Positions 15,915 through 24,556 of a stretch of DNA of 38,032 bases are shown one piece after another. A model generated the notes under the pieces. The model had not been told where the DNA came from. It worked only from the letters and a program-made list of their open reading frames with translations, and searched no databases. The stretch spans positions 1 through 38,032 of the forward strand of contig JAKSDO010000203.1 of assembly GCA_022360055.1 (NCBI GenBank), given 5' to 3'. Position 1 is the first letter of the stretch, and every line of letters begins with the position of its first letter. This DNA is from Cytophagales bacterium (GTDB lineage: Bacteria > Bacteroidota > Bacteroidia > Cytophagales > Cyclobacteriaceae). The position numbers and the translations under genes were made by a program.

Positions 15915-17228
15915 TCATTGCATCGTGGCTAAAACATTCCTAAATCCGTCGATCACTTTTTTCTCTGCCGGGCTCAGTGCTGCTTCTTCAACCGGATATT
16001 CTTCCTTAGGATCTGCTTTGATGTGGTATATTTTACCGTCTTCATAGAGCTTCCAGGCACTGTTATGCACAAATCTGCTTTTTGTGAATTTTCCCCAATT
16101 GGGATCATAGTGACAGAAAACCCATTCCCTCACATCCCCTGGCGCCCCTTTGAGTTGAGGATAGAAGCTCAGGCCATCGGAAATAAATCCTGCCGGCAGA
16201 CGTATATTTGCCGCTTCCAGGATTGACGGGAGAAAGTCGGTGAAATCCACCAGGTGATCATTGACCGATCCCGCCAAAATATGGCCGGGCCAATTGGCGA
16301 TGAACGGCACATGTGTCCCGGCATCCGTGGGATACCCTTTATTCCCCGCAAAAGGTTTCCCAGAAAACATAGAGGTTACATCCCTGTCGGTTCCATTATC
16401 TCCGATGAAGAGCAACAAGGTGTTATCCCTTAATTTTTCATCTTCCAGCTTTTTCACTATTCTGCCAACTATACTGTCCATGTAGTGCACCATAGATCCA
16501 AAATACTCGGGATTGTTTTCCCTGTGCACAAGCGAATCTGCATAACTCACTCGATCAGGCGTAGGCACAAAAGGATCGTGCGTAAGTACCATTGGATAAT
16601 AAAGGAAAAATGGCGTGCCGGTATGTTGCCGAATGAAGTTTTCGATAAACTCCAGAAATACATCCGGTCCGTATGCTCCTTCAAGCTTTTCAGTTATTCT
16701 TCCGGTAGTTGTCACCGTCGGATCTTTATATCTCGACCCTCGTTCATCGATCTGCCAGAGACAGTACTCGTCAAACCCGGCTTCCTCCGGCCATGAACCG
16801 ATCCGGCCTCCCGCAAGTTCACGTTGCTTTTCATTCCCCAGGAGCTGCCATTTGCCCACGACACATGTTTTATAACCGGCTTCCTGCAATATATGACCGA
16901 ATGTGCGTTCTGCGGGGTCCAGTAAGCCAAAACCAATATAATTGCGAAAGTTGTATTTTCCCGTCATTAATTGCACCCTTGAAGGAGTACAAAGAGGTGT
17001 CGAATAACAATGATTAAACTTCATGCCTTCCCTGGCCAGTTTATCCAGGCTTGGTGTTTTGTAATCTTCACTTCCATAGGTACCGAGCGTTTCATACCCC
17101 AGATCATCGGCCATTATAAGTACAATATTTGGCTTTTTGGTGTTTTTTGTACGATTCACGGTCCCGCATGAAAAGCAAATGGCAACCCAACAAACCATAC
17201 AAATAGCATAAATACAACTCTTTCTCAT
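15915..17228 (-). CDS. Type I (S1) sulfatase lipoprotein
   Basis: A 437-residue sulfatase with a lipoprotein-type N-terminus ending AICFSC (Cys21), so it is membrane-anchored outside the cytoplasm. Metal ligands appear in VLIMADDLGYE (D41, D42), the formylglycine motif is LCTPSRVQLMTG (Cys80-Thr-Pro-Ser-Arg84), and the second metal pair is in FIGDNGTDR. The cysteine version of the motif needs maturation by a formylglycine-generating or anaerobic sulfatase-maturating enzyme, neither of which is in this window. Family members remove sulfate esters from glycans. It follows two fucosidase genes on the same strand, which points to a sulfated fucose-containing substrate. Position and linkage specificity cannot be read from the sequence. 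Confidence 0.9.
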   Translation of the reverse strand: MRKSCIYAICMVCWVAICFSCGTVNRTKNTKKPNIVLIMADDLGYETLGTYGSEDYKTPSLDKLAREGMKFNHCYSTPLCTPSRVQLMTGKYNFRNYIGFGLLDPAERTFGHILQEAGYKTCVVGKWQLLGNEKQRELAGGRIGSWPEEAGFDEYCLWQIDERGSRYKDPTVTTTGRITEKLEGAYGPDVFLEFIENFIRQHTGTPFFLYYPMVLTHDPFVPTPDRVSYADSLVHRENNPEYFGSMVHYMDSIVGRIVKKLEDEKLRDNTLLLFIGDNGTDRDVTSMFSGKPFAGNKGYPTDAGTHVPFIANWPGHILAGSVNDHLVDFTDFLPSILEAANIRLPAGFISDGLSFYPQLKGAPGDVREWVFCHYDPNWGKFTKSRFVHNSAWKLYEDGKIYHIKADPKEEYPVEEAALSPAEKKVIDGFRNVLATMQ

Positions 17229-17272
17229 ATCAAAAAATGCATTAAAACTTAATAAAGCAATCTACATAAACG

Positions 17273-17302
17273 CCGCAGAAAATTACAAATAGTTTTCTGC
17301 GG
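17273..17302. repeat. Inverted repeat behind the sulfatase stub
   Basis: Perfect 10-bp arms (CCGCAGAAAA / TTTTCTGCGG) with a 10-nt loop. On the minus strand the first arm and loop cover the last codons and stop of the sulfatase stub, so it may be that gene's old terminator. It sits 45 bp before the intact sulfatase start. Confidence 0.5.
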
Positions 17303-17423
17303 ACTTGTCAAATTCTTCAATTGGTGATCTCAAACGAGCGACAATCTCCGGACGACGTTCCGCCGGATTTTTCGCTCCTGCGACATCGCGCTCCAAATCA
17401 TAAAAGGATACCGGGCAGGTCAT
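17283..17423 (-). pseudogene. C-terminal stub of a second sulfatase
   Basis: Forty-six codons plus a stop, read on the minus strand just after the GH95 stop, give FYDLERDVAGAKNPAERRPE and then IVARL, the typical C-terminal element of S1 sulfatases (usually YDLENDPxExxNLAxxxPE). Nothing of the catalytic domain remains; the frame starts with a fortuitous ATG 3 bp beyond the GH95 stop. It indicates a deletion that removed most of a sulfatase gene between GH95 and this point. Confidence 0.6.
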
Positions 17424-17426
17424 CAA

Positions 17427-19784
17427 TTATTCGATTCTGCTCAGTGCGATTTCCTCTCCGGCCTTAAATTCCCGCTCCAGTACCGTACCGGATGCGGGCT
17501 GACCGTTCAGCTTATATTGTGCTCCCAGTCCATGAGCCAATCTAAGCTTCCCTCCAAATTTGCTTTTCACGGTTATAATTTGGGTTTTGTTTTCCTTTAC
17601 ATCGGCACCGATCACAAACCCGCCTTCGACAACAATCCCATCAAAGTCAAATTCATACCAATCCCGATGTATTTTTGGCAATACGTACACTACTCCCCTT
17701 TTTTGGTAAACCAGTAAATCCAGGACAGCGCTTAAGGCTCCGAATGAGGCGTCCAATTGCATTTTTTCTCTATTCCCATCGATTTCTGTAATATTGTGCC
17801 ACCCGGGAGAGGAAATATTACTCATGCCTCGAAAAGCGGCATCGTGAAGCGATCCCCTGCCCTCATTTAAAAAATTGCGGTACCAATAAATCAACCAGGA
17901 AACTGCGGCTTCGGGCTCCATGTTTCTGTTGTGTAATATGGATGCCCAGGGCACACACCACCCACTCCACACACCGGCGCCTTTCCTTATCCAATTGTTA
18001 TACGTAGCCTGCACGATTTCACGCATCTCCGGATCGAGAGGGTCGATAACATCGAATGGATATATGCCCGCCATATGCGAATGATGCCTGTGGCTTTCGA
18101 TCAAATCCATACCTTCCCAAAGCGCTATACGTTCATATTTAGCTTCCGGACGCTCCAGTGATCCGGAGGCCTTAACGGTTGTAAATCTTGGGAGCTTATC
18201 AACCACTTCCTGCCATCGCGCATCTGTTTTTTCTCCAAGCGCCTCGGCGGCTTTGGGCAATATTTCGGAAACCATATGCGCGGCGGCCAACTGAAACGAT
18301 GCATCCCGGCCCCACGCATCCGACCGCGCGCCCTTAAATTCGGGACTGACAGAAACCGGCAGGCTAAATACGTGCTTACCGCTTTTATTGCGTCGCTCTT
18401 CCATCATTGCCCAATACCCTTCAAATGCCCCGTTGAGCAAGGGCCAGGCCACTGTTTTCAGTATCTCCTCATTCATGGTATATCGATAATAAAGCCATGC
18501 CAACTGAGCCATCCAGGCGGTACACGCGTGGTCGATTGTTCCCGTCCAGAAAGTTCCGACAACGGTACCTTTGTCGTCGACGGCATGAGGAAGCATTAAT
18601 GCGCCGTCCCTCCCAAAAAAATGTGCTCCGTTTTCTTTCAAAGCGGGCATCATTTCCAGGATCATATTCCACATGGGTTGCAAATGATCCGCTTGATTGG
18701 TGGCCAACGCAGGCATATAGATCATCTCGATATTTATATTAAAGTGATAATCATTGCTCCAGGGCGGGAGTTGGTATTCCTCGTTAAACGGCCCCTGAAG
18801 CGCGCATGCGATCCCGTGTTCCGGGGTAGAAATGGCCTGCTTGTACAATCCGTAGCTGACGATATCCCGAAGGAATGGATTGGGTAAATTAATCCTCGGT
18901 ACTTCCCGCCAATACGTATCCCACCATTCCACATCCTCGCGAATAACCTGCCATACCGGCATATCTCTCAAGTCATCGACAATATTTTCGATGGGGTCTT
19001 CAGCAACGGAAGAGCCGAGTATAATCCGGTTATTTTCAGTTCTTTTATATCCGATGGCAAGCGGGTCGTCCTCCGGTAATCTCTGGATGAAACCGTAAAT
19101 GGTCGGCCTTCCTTCCCGTTCGTGGGTCCACGCCTCGGGAGGTTGAACGCCTACGATCTCCAACTGATCTTTGACATGTTCCCAGCTCGGGATCAGACGT
19201 ACCTTGATCAGCTCATTTAACCTCTTGGACAGCGTTATGGCGGCCGTCTCTTCATATACCGATTGTCTTATGCGAATGATCTCAAATTCACCCTGCTCAT
19301 TCCGGACAGTCGCTTCAAAAATTCCATAATTCAAATCCAATACGCCTTTCTTGAGCCTCCAGCCTTCCGGCATTTCGATTTCCAGTCTTCCTCCGCCGAT
19401 CTGATGCGGCCTGTCCGGAATGCCCGGTTCGGGCTTCACATCCATACCGAATACTTTTCTCAATCCTTTTTCGTTGTTCGAGTACAAATAATTCTTAACC
19501 TCCTCATAGGTAGTATTCTTCAGGAAATCCTTCCCGCCTCTACGATCCCAAAACCCGGCCCGTCCTATCGTAATATTCAATTGATTATCTACTCCCCAAA
19601 TCATCAATCCCTGCACGCCATTACCTATTAGGGCTCCCGTATGCGTTCTCGGCAAAGGAAAATTCCAAAGCAGAATATTTTCTTTATGCAATTGCAATTC
19701 CTGCTCCAGATCAGATTTTTCTTCACATGCAAACAACAATACGGCAATTACAAGAAACACCGGAATCTTTATGGAAGTCGTCAT
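17427..19784 (-). CDS. Glycoside hydrolase family 95 (alpha-L-fucosidase/alpha-L-galactosidase), lipoprotein
   Basis: A 785-residue enzyme with a lipobox LLFAC (Cys20), hence envelope-anchored. GH95 enzymes are inverting hydrolases of alpha-1,2-L-fucose or alpha-L-galactose. Visible hallmarks: the N-terminal beta domain with GALIGNGVQGLMIWG (about residues 50-64), the (alpha/alpha)6-barrel segment PPWSNDYHFNINIEMIYMPA (341-359) with the paired Asn residues (N349, N351) that activate the water, and the HRHHSHMAGIYP motif (565-576). C-terminal beta-sandwich residues follow. It lies 230 bp after the GH29 gene and directly before the sulfatase stub and intact sulfatase, forming one degradative group. 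Choice between fucose and L-galactose needs biochemical work. Confidence 0.88.
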   Translation of the reverse strand: MTTSIKIPVFLVIAVLLFACEEKSDLEQELQLHKENILLWNFPLPRTHTGALIGNGVQGLMIWGVDNQLNITIGRAGFWDRRGGKDFLKNTTYEEVKNYLYSNNEKGLRKVFGMDVKPEPGIPDRPHQIGGGRLEIEMPEGWRLKKGVLDLNYGIFEATVRNEQGEFEIIRIRQSVYEETAAITLSKRLNELIKVRLIPSWEHVKDQLEIVGVQPPEAWTHEREGRPTIYGFIQRLPEDDPLAIGYKRTENNRIILGSSVAEDPIENIVDDLRDMPVWQVIREDVEWWDTYWREVPRINLPNPFLRDIVSYGLYKQAISTPEHGIACALQGPFNEEYQLPPWSNDYHFNINIEMIYMPALATNQADHLQPMWNMILEMMPALKENGAHFFGRDGALMLPHAVDDKGTVVGTFWTGTIDHACTAWMAQLAWLYYRYTMNEEILKTVAWPLLNGAFEGYWAMMEERRNKSGKHVFSLPVSVSPEFKGARSDAWGRDASFQLAAAHMVSEILPKAAEALGEKTDARWQEVVDKLPRFTTVKASGSLERPEAKYERIALWEGMDLIESHRHHSHMAGIYPFDVIDPLDPEMREIVQATYNNWIRKGAGVWSGWCVPWASILHNRNMEPEAAVSWLIYWYRNFLNEGRGSLHDAAFRGMSNISSPGWHNITEIDGNREKMQLDASFGALSAVLDLLVYQKRGVVYVLPKIHRDWYEFDFDGIVVEGGFVIGADVKENKTQIITVKSKFGGKLRLAHGLGAQYKLNGQPASGTVLEREFKAGEEIALSRIE

Positions 19785-19855
19785 GTCGTAATTTTCGGTT
19801 TGTCCGACTTTAAATTAACCCGAATTCCCCAACTTACGAAATCGTTCGGCCGGAA

Positions 19856-19888
19856 AAATATGCCTTATCATTTTGAAAGGGCATATTT
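19856..19888 (-). terminator. Inverted repeat between GH29 and GH95, possible terminator
   Basis: Nine-bp arms (AAATATGCC / GGCATATTT) with a 15-nt loop. Read on the minus strand the second arm runs into TTTTT, as in a weak intrinsic terminator for the GH29 gene. It lies about 70 bp upstream of the GH95 start, so an operator role is the alternative. Confidence 0.45.
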
Positions 19889-20014
19889 CATCCATCACCG
19901 GACAACCGGCTTACGGATATCGGGATCGTTGTCGGAATTCCGGGAGTTCGGTTATATACCTAATTGATTTTGTGGCGGTTAAATACCGAACTGAGGCAAC
20001 ACAAATAACAACTC

Positions 20015-21376
20015 TTAATTGCTTTCAATAACCTGTCCGTCTTCCCGGTAAAGATCGATTTTACCTTTCAGTTGTATCGCTATTACGGTTACCTCCGGAT
20101 CCTGCTTTTCTTCGGGCACATCAATATACAAAAGTCCCGGAACTTCGCTCCAATACATCTTTCCTACGACCTGGTGCGATAATTTGGTCCCGTCGCCAAC
20201 AATCCGTATCCGGTTAATTTGATTTTTCAGTCCTTTGATTACGATCGGATGAATGGCTTTTTGGGTCAGAAAGAGGTAAAGTACCTGCCCGTCGCTCGAT
20301 ATCGTAGTAGGACCATTAAAATGCCCCGGAGGCAAACCGCGCCTTGTGCCAAAAATAGCTTCCTGATGCTTGCCGGTCCATCGCCCCAATTCGCTTAGAA
20401 TATGTATTTGTTCATCGGGGATGGTGCCGTCGGCTTTGGGGCCGATATCCAGTAATAAATTTCCTCCCATGGAAATACAATCGACAAATATCCGTATGAT
20501 CTGGTTTGGAGTTTTGTAGGCTTTGTCATTTCCCTGGTAACCCCAGGAGTTGTTCATGGTCATGCATAATTCCCAGTAATCCTTTTTGGGTCTTACGATG
20601 GGAACTCCCTGTTCCGGAGTTGCGTAGTCCCCGTATTGTCGCAGCCTGGAATTAAGAATTGCTTCCGGGTTTTCTTCCAGCAAAAAGCCTCTGACTTCGG
20701 CAGCCTTCCATTTCACGTCGCCAAATTCCCAGTCTCCGTCAAACCACCACAAGTCGGGGCGGTACCGCCGGTTTAGTTCTTTAAGCTGACCATGATAATA
20801 ATTCAAAAAATTGTTCCATCTCACGGAATCGTTCTCGTACCTCTTCTTATTCCTGGTAAAATTCGGATAATCTTCGTACGACCAGTCGGGTAGCGAATAA
20901 TATAACCCCACCTTCAGTTTTTTCTTGCCGAGCGCCGTGACAAAAGGTTCGATCAAATCATGCTTTGCCGGCGATTTCGTAACGTTCAGATCTCCGAAGT
21001 CGCTGTCCCACAGCGCAAAACCATCATGGTGCTTCGCGGTAAGGACTGCATATCGCGCGCCCGACTTTTTAATTAAAGAGGCCCAGTAATCCGGCTCGTA
21101 CTTTGCCGCCGTAAATCCCTCGATCTGCCTGAGGTAATCCTCATGAGCCAGGTATTCGTTGTAAAACGACCAGGATTCGTCGATCCCGTTTACGGCGTAT
21201 ATTCCCCAGTGAATGAATATTCCAAGCTTGGCATCCTTAAACCACTTCATTTTTTTGTGGTAGGAACCGTCTTTGACGATGGCTTCCTGGGCAAAAATCT
21301 GTGTTACATGCGCGCCAATCGTCAAGATTAAAAAAATCAGTATCGTTCTTTTGAATTGCCTTGAATATGGTTTCAT
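20015..21376 (-). CDS. Glycoside hydrolase family 29 alpha-L-fucosidase, exported
   Basis: A 453-residue retaining alpha-L-fucosidase with a signal peptide (about residues 1-29, ending IFAQ). The (beta/alpha)8 domain shows WFKDAKLGIFIHWGIYAVNG (45-64) with the conserved His-Trp-Gly, AVLTAKHHDGFALWDS (110-125) with the paired His that bind fucose, and LWWFDGDWE around Asp213, the expected catalytic nucleophile. A C-terminal beta-sandwich follows (GQVLYLFLTQKAIHPIVIKGL region). It is transcribed ahead of GH95 and the sulfatase, so the three probably trim one fucose-rich sulfated glycan. The genomic neighbour on the other side, an alkyltransferase-like gene, is divergent and unrelated. Confidence 0.93.
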   Translation of the reverse strand: MKPYSRQFKRTILIFLILTIGAHVTQIFAQEAIVKDGSYHKKMKWFKDAKLGIFIHWGIYAVNGIDESWSFYNEYLAHEDYLRQIEGFTAAKYEPDYWASLIKKSGARYAVLTAKHHDGFALWDSDFGDLNVTKSPAKHDLIEPFVTALGKKKLKVGLYYSLPDWSYEDYPNFTRNKKRYENDSVRWNNFLNYYHGQLKELNRRYRPDLWWFDGDWEFGDVKWKAAEVRGFLLEENPEAILNSRLRQYGDYATPEQGVPIVRPKKDYWELCMTMNNSWGYQGNDKAYKTPNQIIRIFVDCISMGGNLLLDIGPKADGTIPDEQIHILSELGRWTGKHQEAIFGTRRGLPPGHFNGPTTISSDGQVLYLFLTQKAIHPIVIKGLKNQINRIRIVGDGTKLSHQVVGKMYWSEVPGLLYIDVPEEKQDPEVTVIAIQLKGKIDLYREDGQVIESN

Positions 21377-21451
21377 AAAAAGTATTATTAGTTTTTTGAG
21401 CTAAGTTATGAAAACCCTTAAAAATGCAGATAAATTTTTCTTAATTCAAAG

Positions 21452-21787
21452 ATGGATAAGAAAACAAACTTTTTTCAGGATGTCTATGAGGTCGTAAAGC
21501 TCATTCCGGAGGGCAGATGGACGAGCTACGGAGCTATCGCACATTATTTGGGGGCGAAAGGAAGCGCGAGGATGGTCGGCTGGGCCATGAACAGCTCACA
21601 CGGGACGACCGGTATCCCTGCTCAGCGTGTATTGAACAGAGAAGGCCGGTTGACCGGCAAACACCATTTCAATCCGCCGGACCGTATGCAAAAACTCCTT
21701 GAACAAGAAGGACTGAAAATCAAAGATGACATGGTGGTCGATGCTGAGACCAGTTTTTGGGATCCGAGCAAAGAGCTGGAGTTTTAG
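21452..21787 (+). CDS. Alkyltransferase-like (ATL) DNA-repair protein
   Basis: A 111-residue protein with the DNA-binding C-terminal domain of O6-alkylguanine-DNA alkyltransferase: IPEGRWTSYGAIAHYLG (18-34), GSARMVGWAMNSS (37-49, with the arginine finger Arg40) and the active-site motif, where the reactive cysteine of PCHRV is replaced to give PAQRV (residues 56-60). It therefore cannot transfer alkyl groups. ATL proteins bind O6-alkylguanine lesions and hand them to nucleotide excision repair. Length and motif position fit the ATL group rather than a damaged Ogt/MGMT. It appears monocistronic. Confidence 0.88.
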   Translation: MDKKTNFFQDVYEVVKLIPEGRWTSYGAIAHYLGAKGSARMVGWAMNSSHGTTGIPAQRVLNREGRLTGKHHFNPPDRMQKLLEQEGLKIKDDMVVDAETSFWDPSKELEF

Positions 21788-21907
21788 TCCCGGTTTATCT
21801 TTCGGTTTATGATCTTTTTACCGGAACGCGGATCTTATCTGACGCCGGATAGAATAAATTGATAAAATAGATTTTAAATTTTCGAGTTAAGCCATAACTT
21901 CGCCGGC

Positions 21908-22252
21908 ATGGAACTCCAAGGAAAAATAATACAGATAAATCCTCTTCAAAGCGGAGAAGGCAGGAATGGCACCTGGAAAAAACAGGAATATATCCTTGAA
22001 ACGAAATCGCAGTATCCGAAAAAAGTATGTGTCACTGTTTGGGGTGATAAAATCGATCAATTTGGTCTGAAGCAAAATGAGGAGGTGGTTTTATCGATCG
22101 AACTTGAAAGCCGGGAATATAACGGGAGATGGTATACCGATGTCCGGGCCTGGAGGGTTGAACGATCGGCCGGGGCGGAATACGATGCTCCCGAACCGGA
22201 AATCCTTCCGCCATCCAACGAACCGCCATTGGATGAAGCCCCGCCTTTTTAG
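21908..22252 (+). CDS. DUF3127 protein (OB-fold-like)
   Basis: A 114-residue cytoplasmic protein. The first 85 residues match DUF3127, a Bacteroidota family resembling a single-stranded nucleic-acid-binding OB-fold: MELQGKIIQIN, WKKQEYILETKSQYPKKVC, VTVWGDKIDQFGL and a YNGRWYTDVRAWRVE strand. The C-terminal 30 residues are a Pro/Glu-rich acidic tail (PEILPPSNEPPLDEAPPF), similar in style to the acidic tip of SSB proteins that recruits partners. Function is not established. The next gene on this side is on the opposite strand. Confidence 0.85.
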   Translation: MELQGKIIQINPLQSGEGRNGTWKKQEYILETKSQYPKKVCVTVWGDKIDQFGLKQNEEVVLSIELESREYNGRWYTDVRAWRVERSAGAEYDAPEPEILPPSNEPPLDEAPPF

Positions 22253-22520
22253 AAGACTTAAAATAATTCGACTTTGCAGGATTTCGGTACGGGATTGATT
22301 TTGCTTTTGACCCCGCGGATTCAACCATGGTCTTCAAGCGGTAAATAAATCTGTCGTACTCCCGGTTATACATGCAGTAGTGGTCATCGAATGTATCGAT
22401 GCCCGATAATCATTTTCCGGGACCGTATCGGAACAAGCCTAAAACCTGGCGGGCACACCGATCCACAGATAAGCTCACCGATCCTCCATATCCCATGGAT
22501 GTAAGCAGACCTTCAGGGAT
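22253..22520. other. Intergenic region with a possible decayed minus-strand frame
   Basis: A minus-strand frame beginning with ATG at 22496 reads through one internal TGA and continues in phase as a protein-like peptide (for example DTFDDHYCMYNREYDRFIYR) until it enters the DUF3127 gene. No family is recognised. It may be a gene remnant; chance cannot be excluded. Confidence 0.25.
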
Positions 22521-22549
22521 AAAAAAAGCTCCGGCAAATTTGCCGAAGC
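22521..22549 (-). terminator. Rho-independent terminator of the secreted 126-aa protein gene
   Basis: On the minus strand GCTTCGGCAAA and TTTGCCGGAGC form a GC-rich stem (one mismatch) followed by seven T. It lies 34 bp past the stop at 22583. Confidence 0.75.
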
Positions 22550-22582
22550 ATTTCTAACCTTAACTATAATAGAATTCTACTT

Positions 22583-22963
22583 TTACATCATCATTTCTGC
22601 CTGACGACACATCTTCTTCACGATCGTACTTACATTATTCCGGTTCCAGTCGTATCTCATCCGCTCTCCATCGATAATCACAATGAGATTTCTGAATTTG
22701 TGCGTTTCATTTACGAGCAATCCTCCGAAATATCTCATTACACGGGTCTTATATTCCAGGTCACCGATTCGTCGAATATCGATGATACAGTGCATGGTTC
22801 GGTCGGCAACATCGCTAAAGTTCAGCACCAAGGTCTCGTTATCGTTCTCGAATTTAATTCCGACCCGGTCGGCACTTACTTCTATGGATTCCAACGTACG
22901 AACGCCGGCCGCGACAATCGACAACGGGCATGCGACAATAAGTAAGGCGATACAAAACTTCAT
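22583..22963 (-). CDS. Small exported protein of unknown function (126 aa)
   Basis: The N-terminus MKFCIALLIVACPLSIVAAG is a clear Sec signal peptide, so the mature protein of about 107 residues is periplasmic or secreted. The rest alternates short beta-like segments (SIEVSADRVGIKFENDNETL, RRIGDLEYKTRVMRYFGG) and ends with a Cys- and Met-rich tail (KKMCRQAEMMM). I recognise no domain. The gene has a good terminator and stands alone, divergent from the next hypothetical gene by about 200 bp. Confidence 0.7.
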   Translation of the reverse strand: MKFCIALLIVACPLSIVAAGVRTLESIEVSADRVGIKFENDNETLVLNFSDVADRTMHCIIDIRRIGDLEYKTRVMRYFGGLLVNETHKFRNLIVIIDGERMRYDWNRNNVSTIVKKMCRQAEMMM

Positions 22964-23166
22964 GGTTCAGACAATTATGCCGATGGATAAACTAATCGCA
23001 TGCCAAATCACATAAAACACTGAAAACGTGACGGTTATATTTCAAGGCTGCAGACAGAACCGTACAAAAACGGACACCAAAACCATACGAATCGCACAAT
23101 TCATAAAAAGTATTCTTGAAATCGCGCAATAGTGAATAGATTTATATAATCAAAAGAGCTTTACCC

Positions 23167-23580
23167 ATGGAAAAGATCACTATATCCAAACGGCATAAAC
23201 GACTGTTATCATCATTATTATTTGTATTGGAACAAAAGACCGAATCCATAGAACACATGCTTCGACATGCCGCCGATAATGCTTCGTATTGCATTGCACA
23301 AGATCTGGAAGATCCCAAGAAAAAGGAATTGATCGATTCCTGTGCCCGGCTAAAACAAGTAATGCGTGAGGTCAGTGAGCAACTTGACCTACCCAAAAGA
23401 GTTATAGGTCAAAGCCAGTATATCAGCACCATACAATCACAAATGTGGGAGAATATCACCGATGCTTTTTCCGGCAATCTGACAGGTTACGGGGAAGGTG
23501 TTATGAGCAGCGCCGGCTATGCCGACCCATTCATACAAAAACTATCCGATCAAATTGATAAATTAAAGATTGAAGTTTGA
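23167..23580 (+). CDS. Hypothetical helical cytoplasmic protein (137 aa)
   Basis: A soluble protein with no signal peptide. Residues 1-80 are predicted helices with many charged residues (KRHKRLLSSLLFVLEQKTE, DPKKKELIDSCARLKQVM), followed by a Gly/Ser-rich linker (SGNLTGYGEGVMSSAGYADP) and a short terminal helix. No family is recognised. A weak promoter may be TTG at 23116 and TAGATTTA at 23137-23144, spaced 18 bp. Coding status is supported by start, length and composition rather than homology. Confidence 0.6.
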   Translation: MEKITISKRHKRLLSSLLFVLEQKTESIEHMLRHAADNASYCIAQDLEDPKKKELIDSCARLKQVMREVSEQLDLPKRVIGQSQYISTIQSQMWENITDAFSGNLTGYGEGVMSSAGYADPFIQKLSDQIDKLKIEV

Positions 23581-23841
23581 TGAGACTCCTTTTCCTTTCA
23601 TTCCGATGCAATAGCCATTTCAGATAAACTTGATTTTCTCCGGACCGTTCCGCGAAAACTCCTGCAAATCCCGATATGGATGGATATTGATCCCCGAAGG
23701 CACTGGCCGGCAAGACTGGCTTTTCCGCTGTAGCAGGGAAAATTCCGCGAATTTTTCAGGACAAGTTCATGTACCCGATCAATTTCATGGCATGCCAACC
23801 TTTTGGCTCTTCAAATGGTTATTCTGCAAATCGACTGAAAT

Positions 23842-24312
23842 ATGAGGATCCATCAATTAACGGTACGGCAAAATCTGCCGATAAGCCTGGAAGAAGCCTG
23901 GGATTTTTTCTCCAGCCCGGATAACCTGAACTTGATCACCCCGGAAGACATGAGCTTTCAAATTGTTTCCGGGGTGGATAAAAAGACATATGCCGGCCAA
24001 ATCATATCTTATAAAATCAAACCGGTTTTCAATATTCCGATGAATTGGGTGACCGAGATCACGCACTGCGTCAATCATAAATATTTTATAGACGAGCAAC
24101 GCTTCGGGCCCTACAGATTCTGGCACCACCAGCACCATTTCAAAGAGACTGAATCCGGGATTTTGATGAAGGACATCCTGCACTATGCGCTTCCATTTGG
24201 AATTTTTGGGGAATTATTGGGAAAGCTTATGATTCACGAAAAAGTTAAAAACATATTTAATTACAGGGAGCAACGACTTTATGAAATTTTTGGTAGTTCA
24301 CGAGGTCATTAG
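23842..24312 (+). CDS. SRPBCC-family protein (polyketide cyclase/START-like)
   Basis: A 156-residue cytoplasmic protein with the helix-grip fold pattern: an opening strand ending in a basic patch, EEAWDFFSSPDNLNLITPEDMSF (18-40, typical of the Polyketide_cyc2/coenzyme Q-binding group), repeated beta strands and a C-terminal amphipathic helix KLMIHEKVKNIFNYREQRLYEIF. The middle WHHQHHFKETESGILMKDIL strand pair is also typical of SRPBCC proteins closely related to those next to NAD-dependent epimerases. They bind small hydrophobic ligands; the ligand here is unknown. There is no partner gene in the window. Confidence 0.75.
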   Translation: MRIHQLTVRQNLPISLEEAWDFFSSPDNLNLITPEDMSFQIVSGVDKKTYAGQIISYKIKPVFNIPMNWVTEITHCVNHKYFIDEQRFGPYRFWHHQHHFKETESGILMKDILHYALPFGIFGELLGKLMIHEKVKNIFNYREQRLYEIFGSSRGH

Positions 24313-24556
24313 GATAAGTCGGATCGGGATGCGGGCGCGCAAAAGACAGCGCTCCCCATTTTCATCCCTGAAGGGCGACGTCTGTCCGGTACACGTTCGA
24401 TCTCTACAAATCCGGGAGATTTCCGGTTCTAAAGATGATCTCTCGTAAAGCAGTGAAGCATGTTTGACCGGACATTTGTTTCAAAAATCCAAAACCGTCG
24501 TAATTTTATTGTCTCTAAAAACAAGGACTTAACTTTTTAGCTTTAAGAAAACCATA

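Noticed and set aside
10637-17423. Idea that the N-terminal sulfatase fragment and the C-terminal stub are halves of one interrupted gene
   Set aside because: Both are on the minus strand, but the C-terminal piece lies at higher coordinates than the N-terminal piece, the wrong order for a simple insertion.
23581-23841. Possible pseudogene ahead of the SRPBCC gene
   Set aside because: Peptide-like runs occur in several frames on both strands, all broken by stops and none with a recognisable motif.
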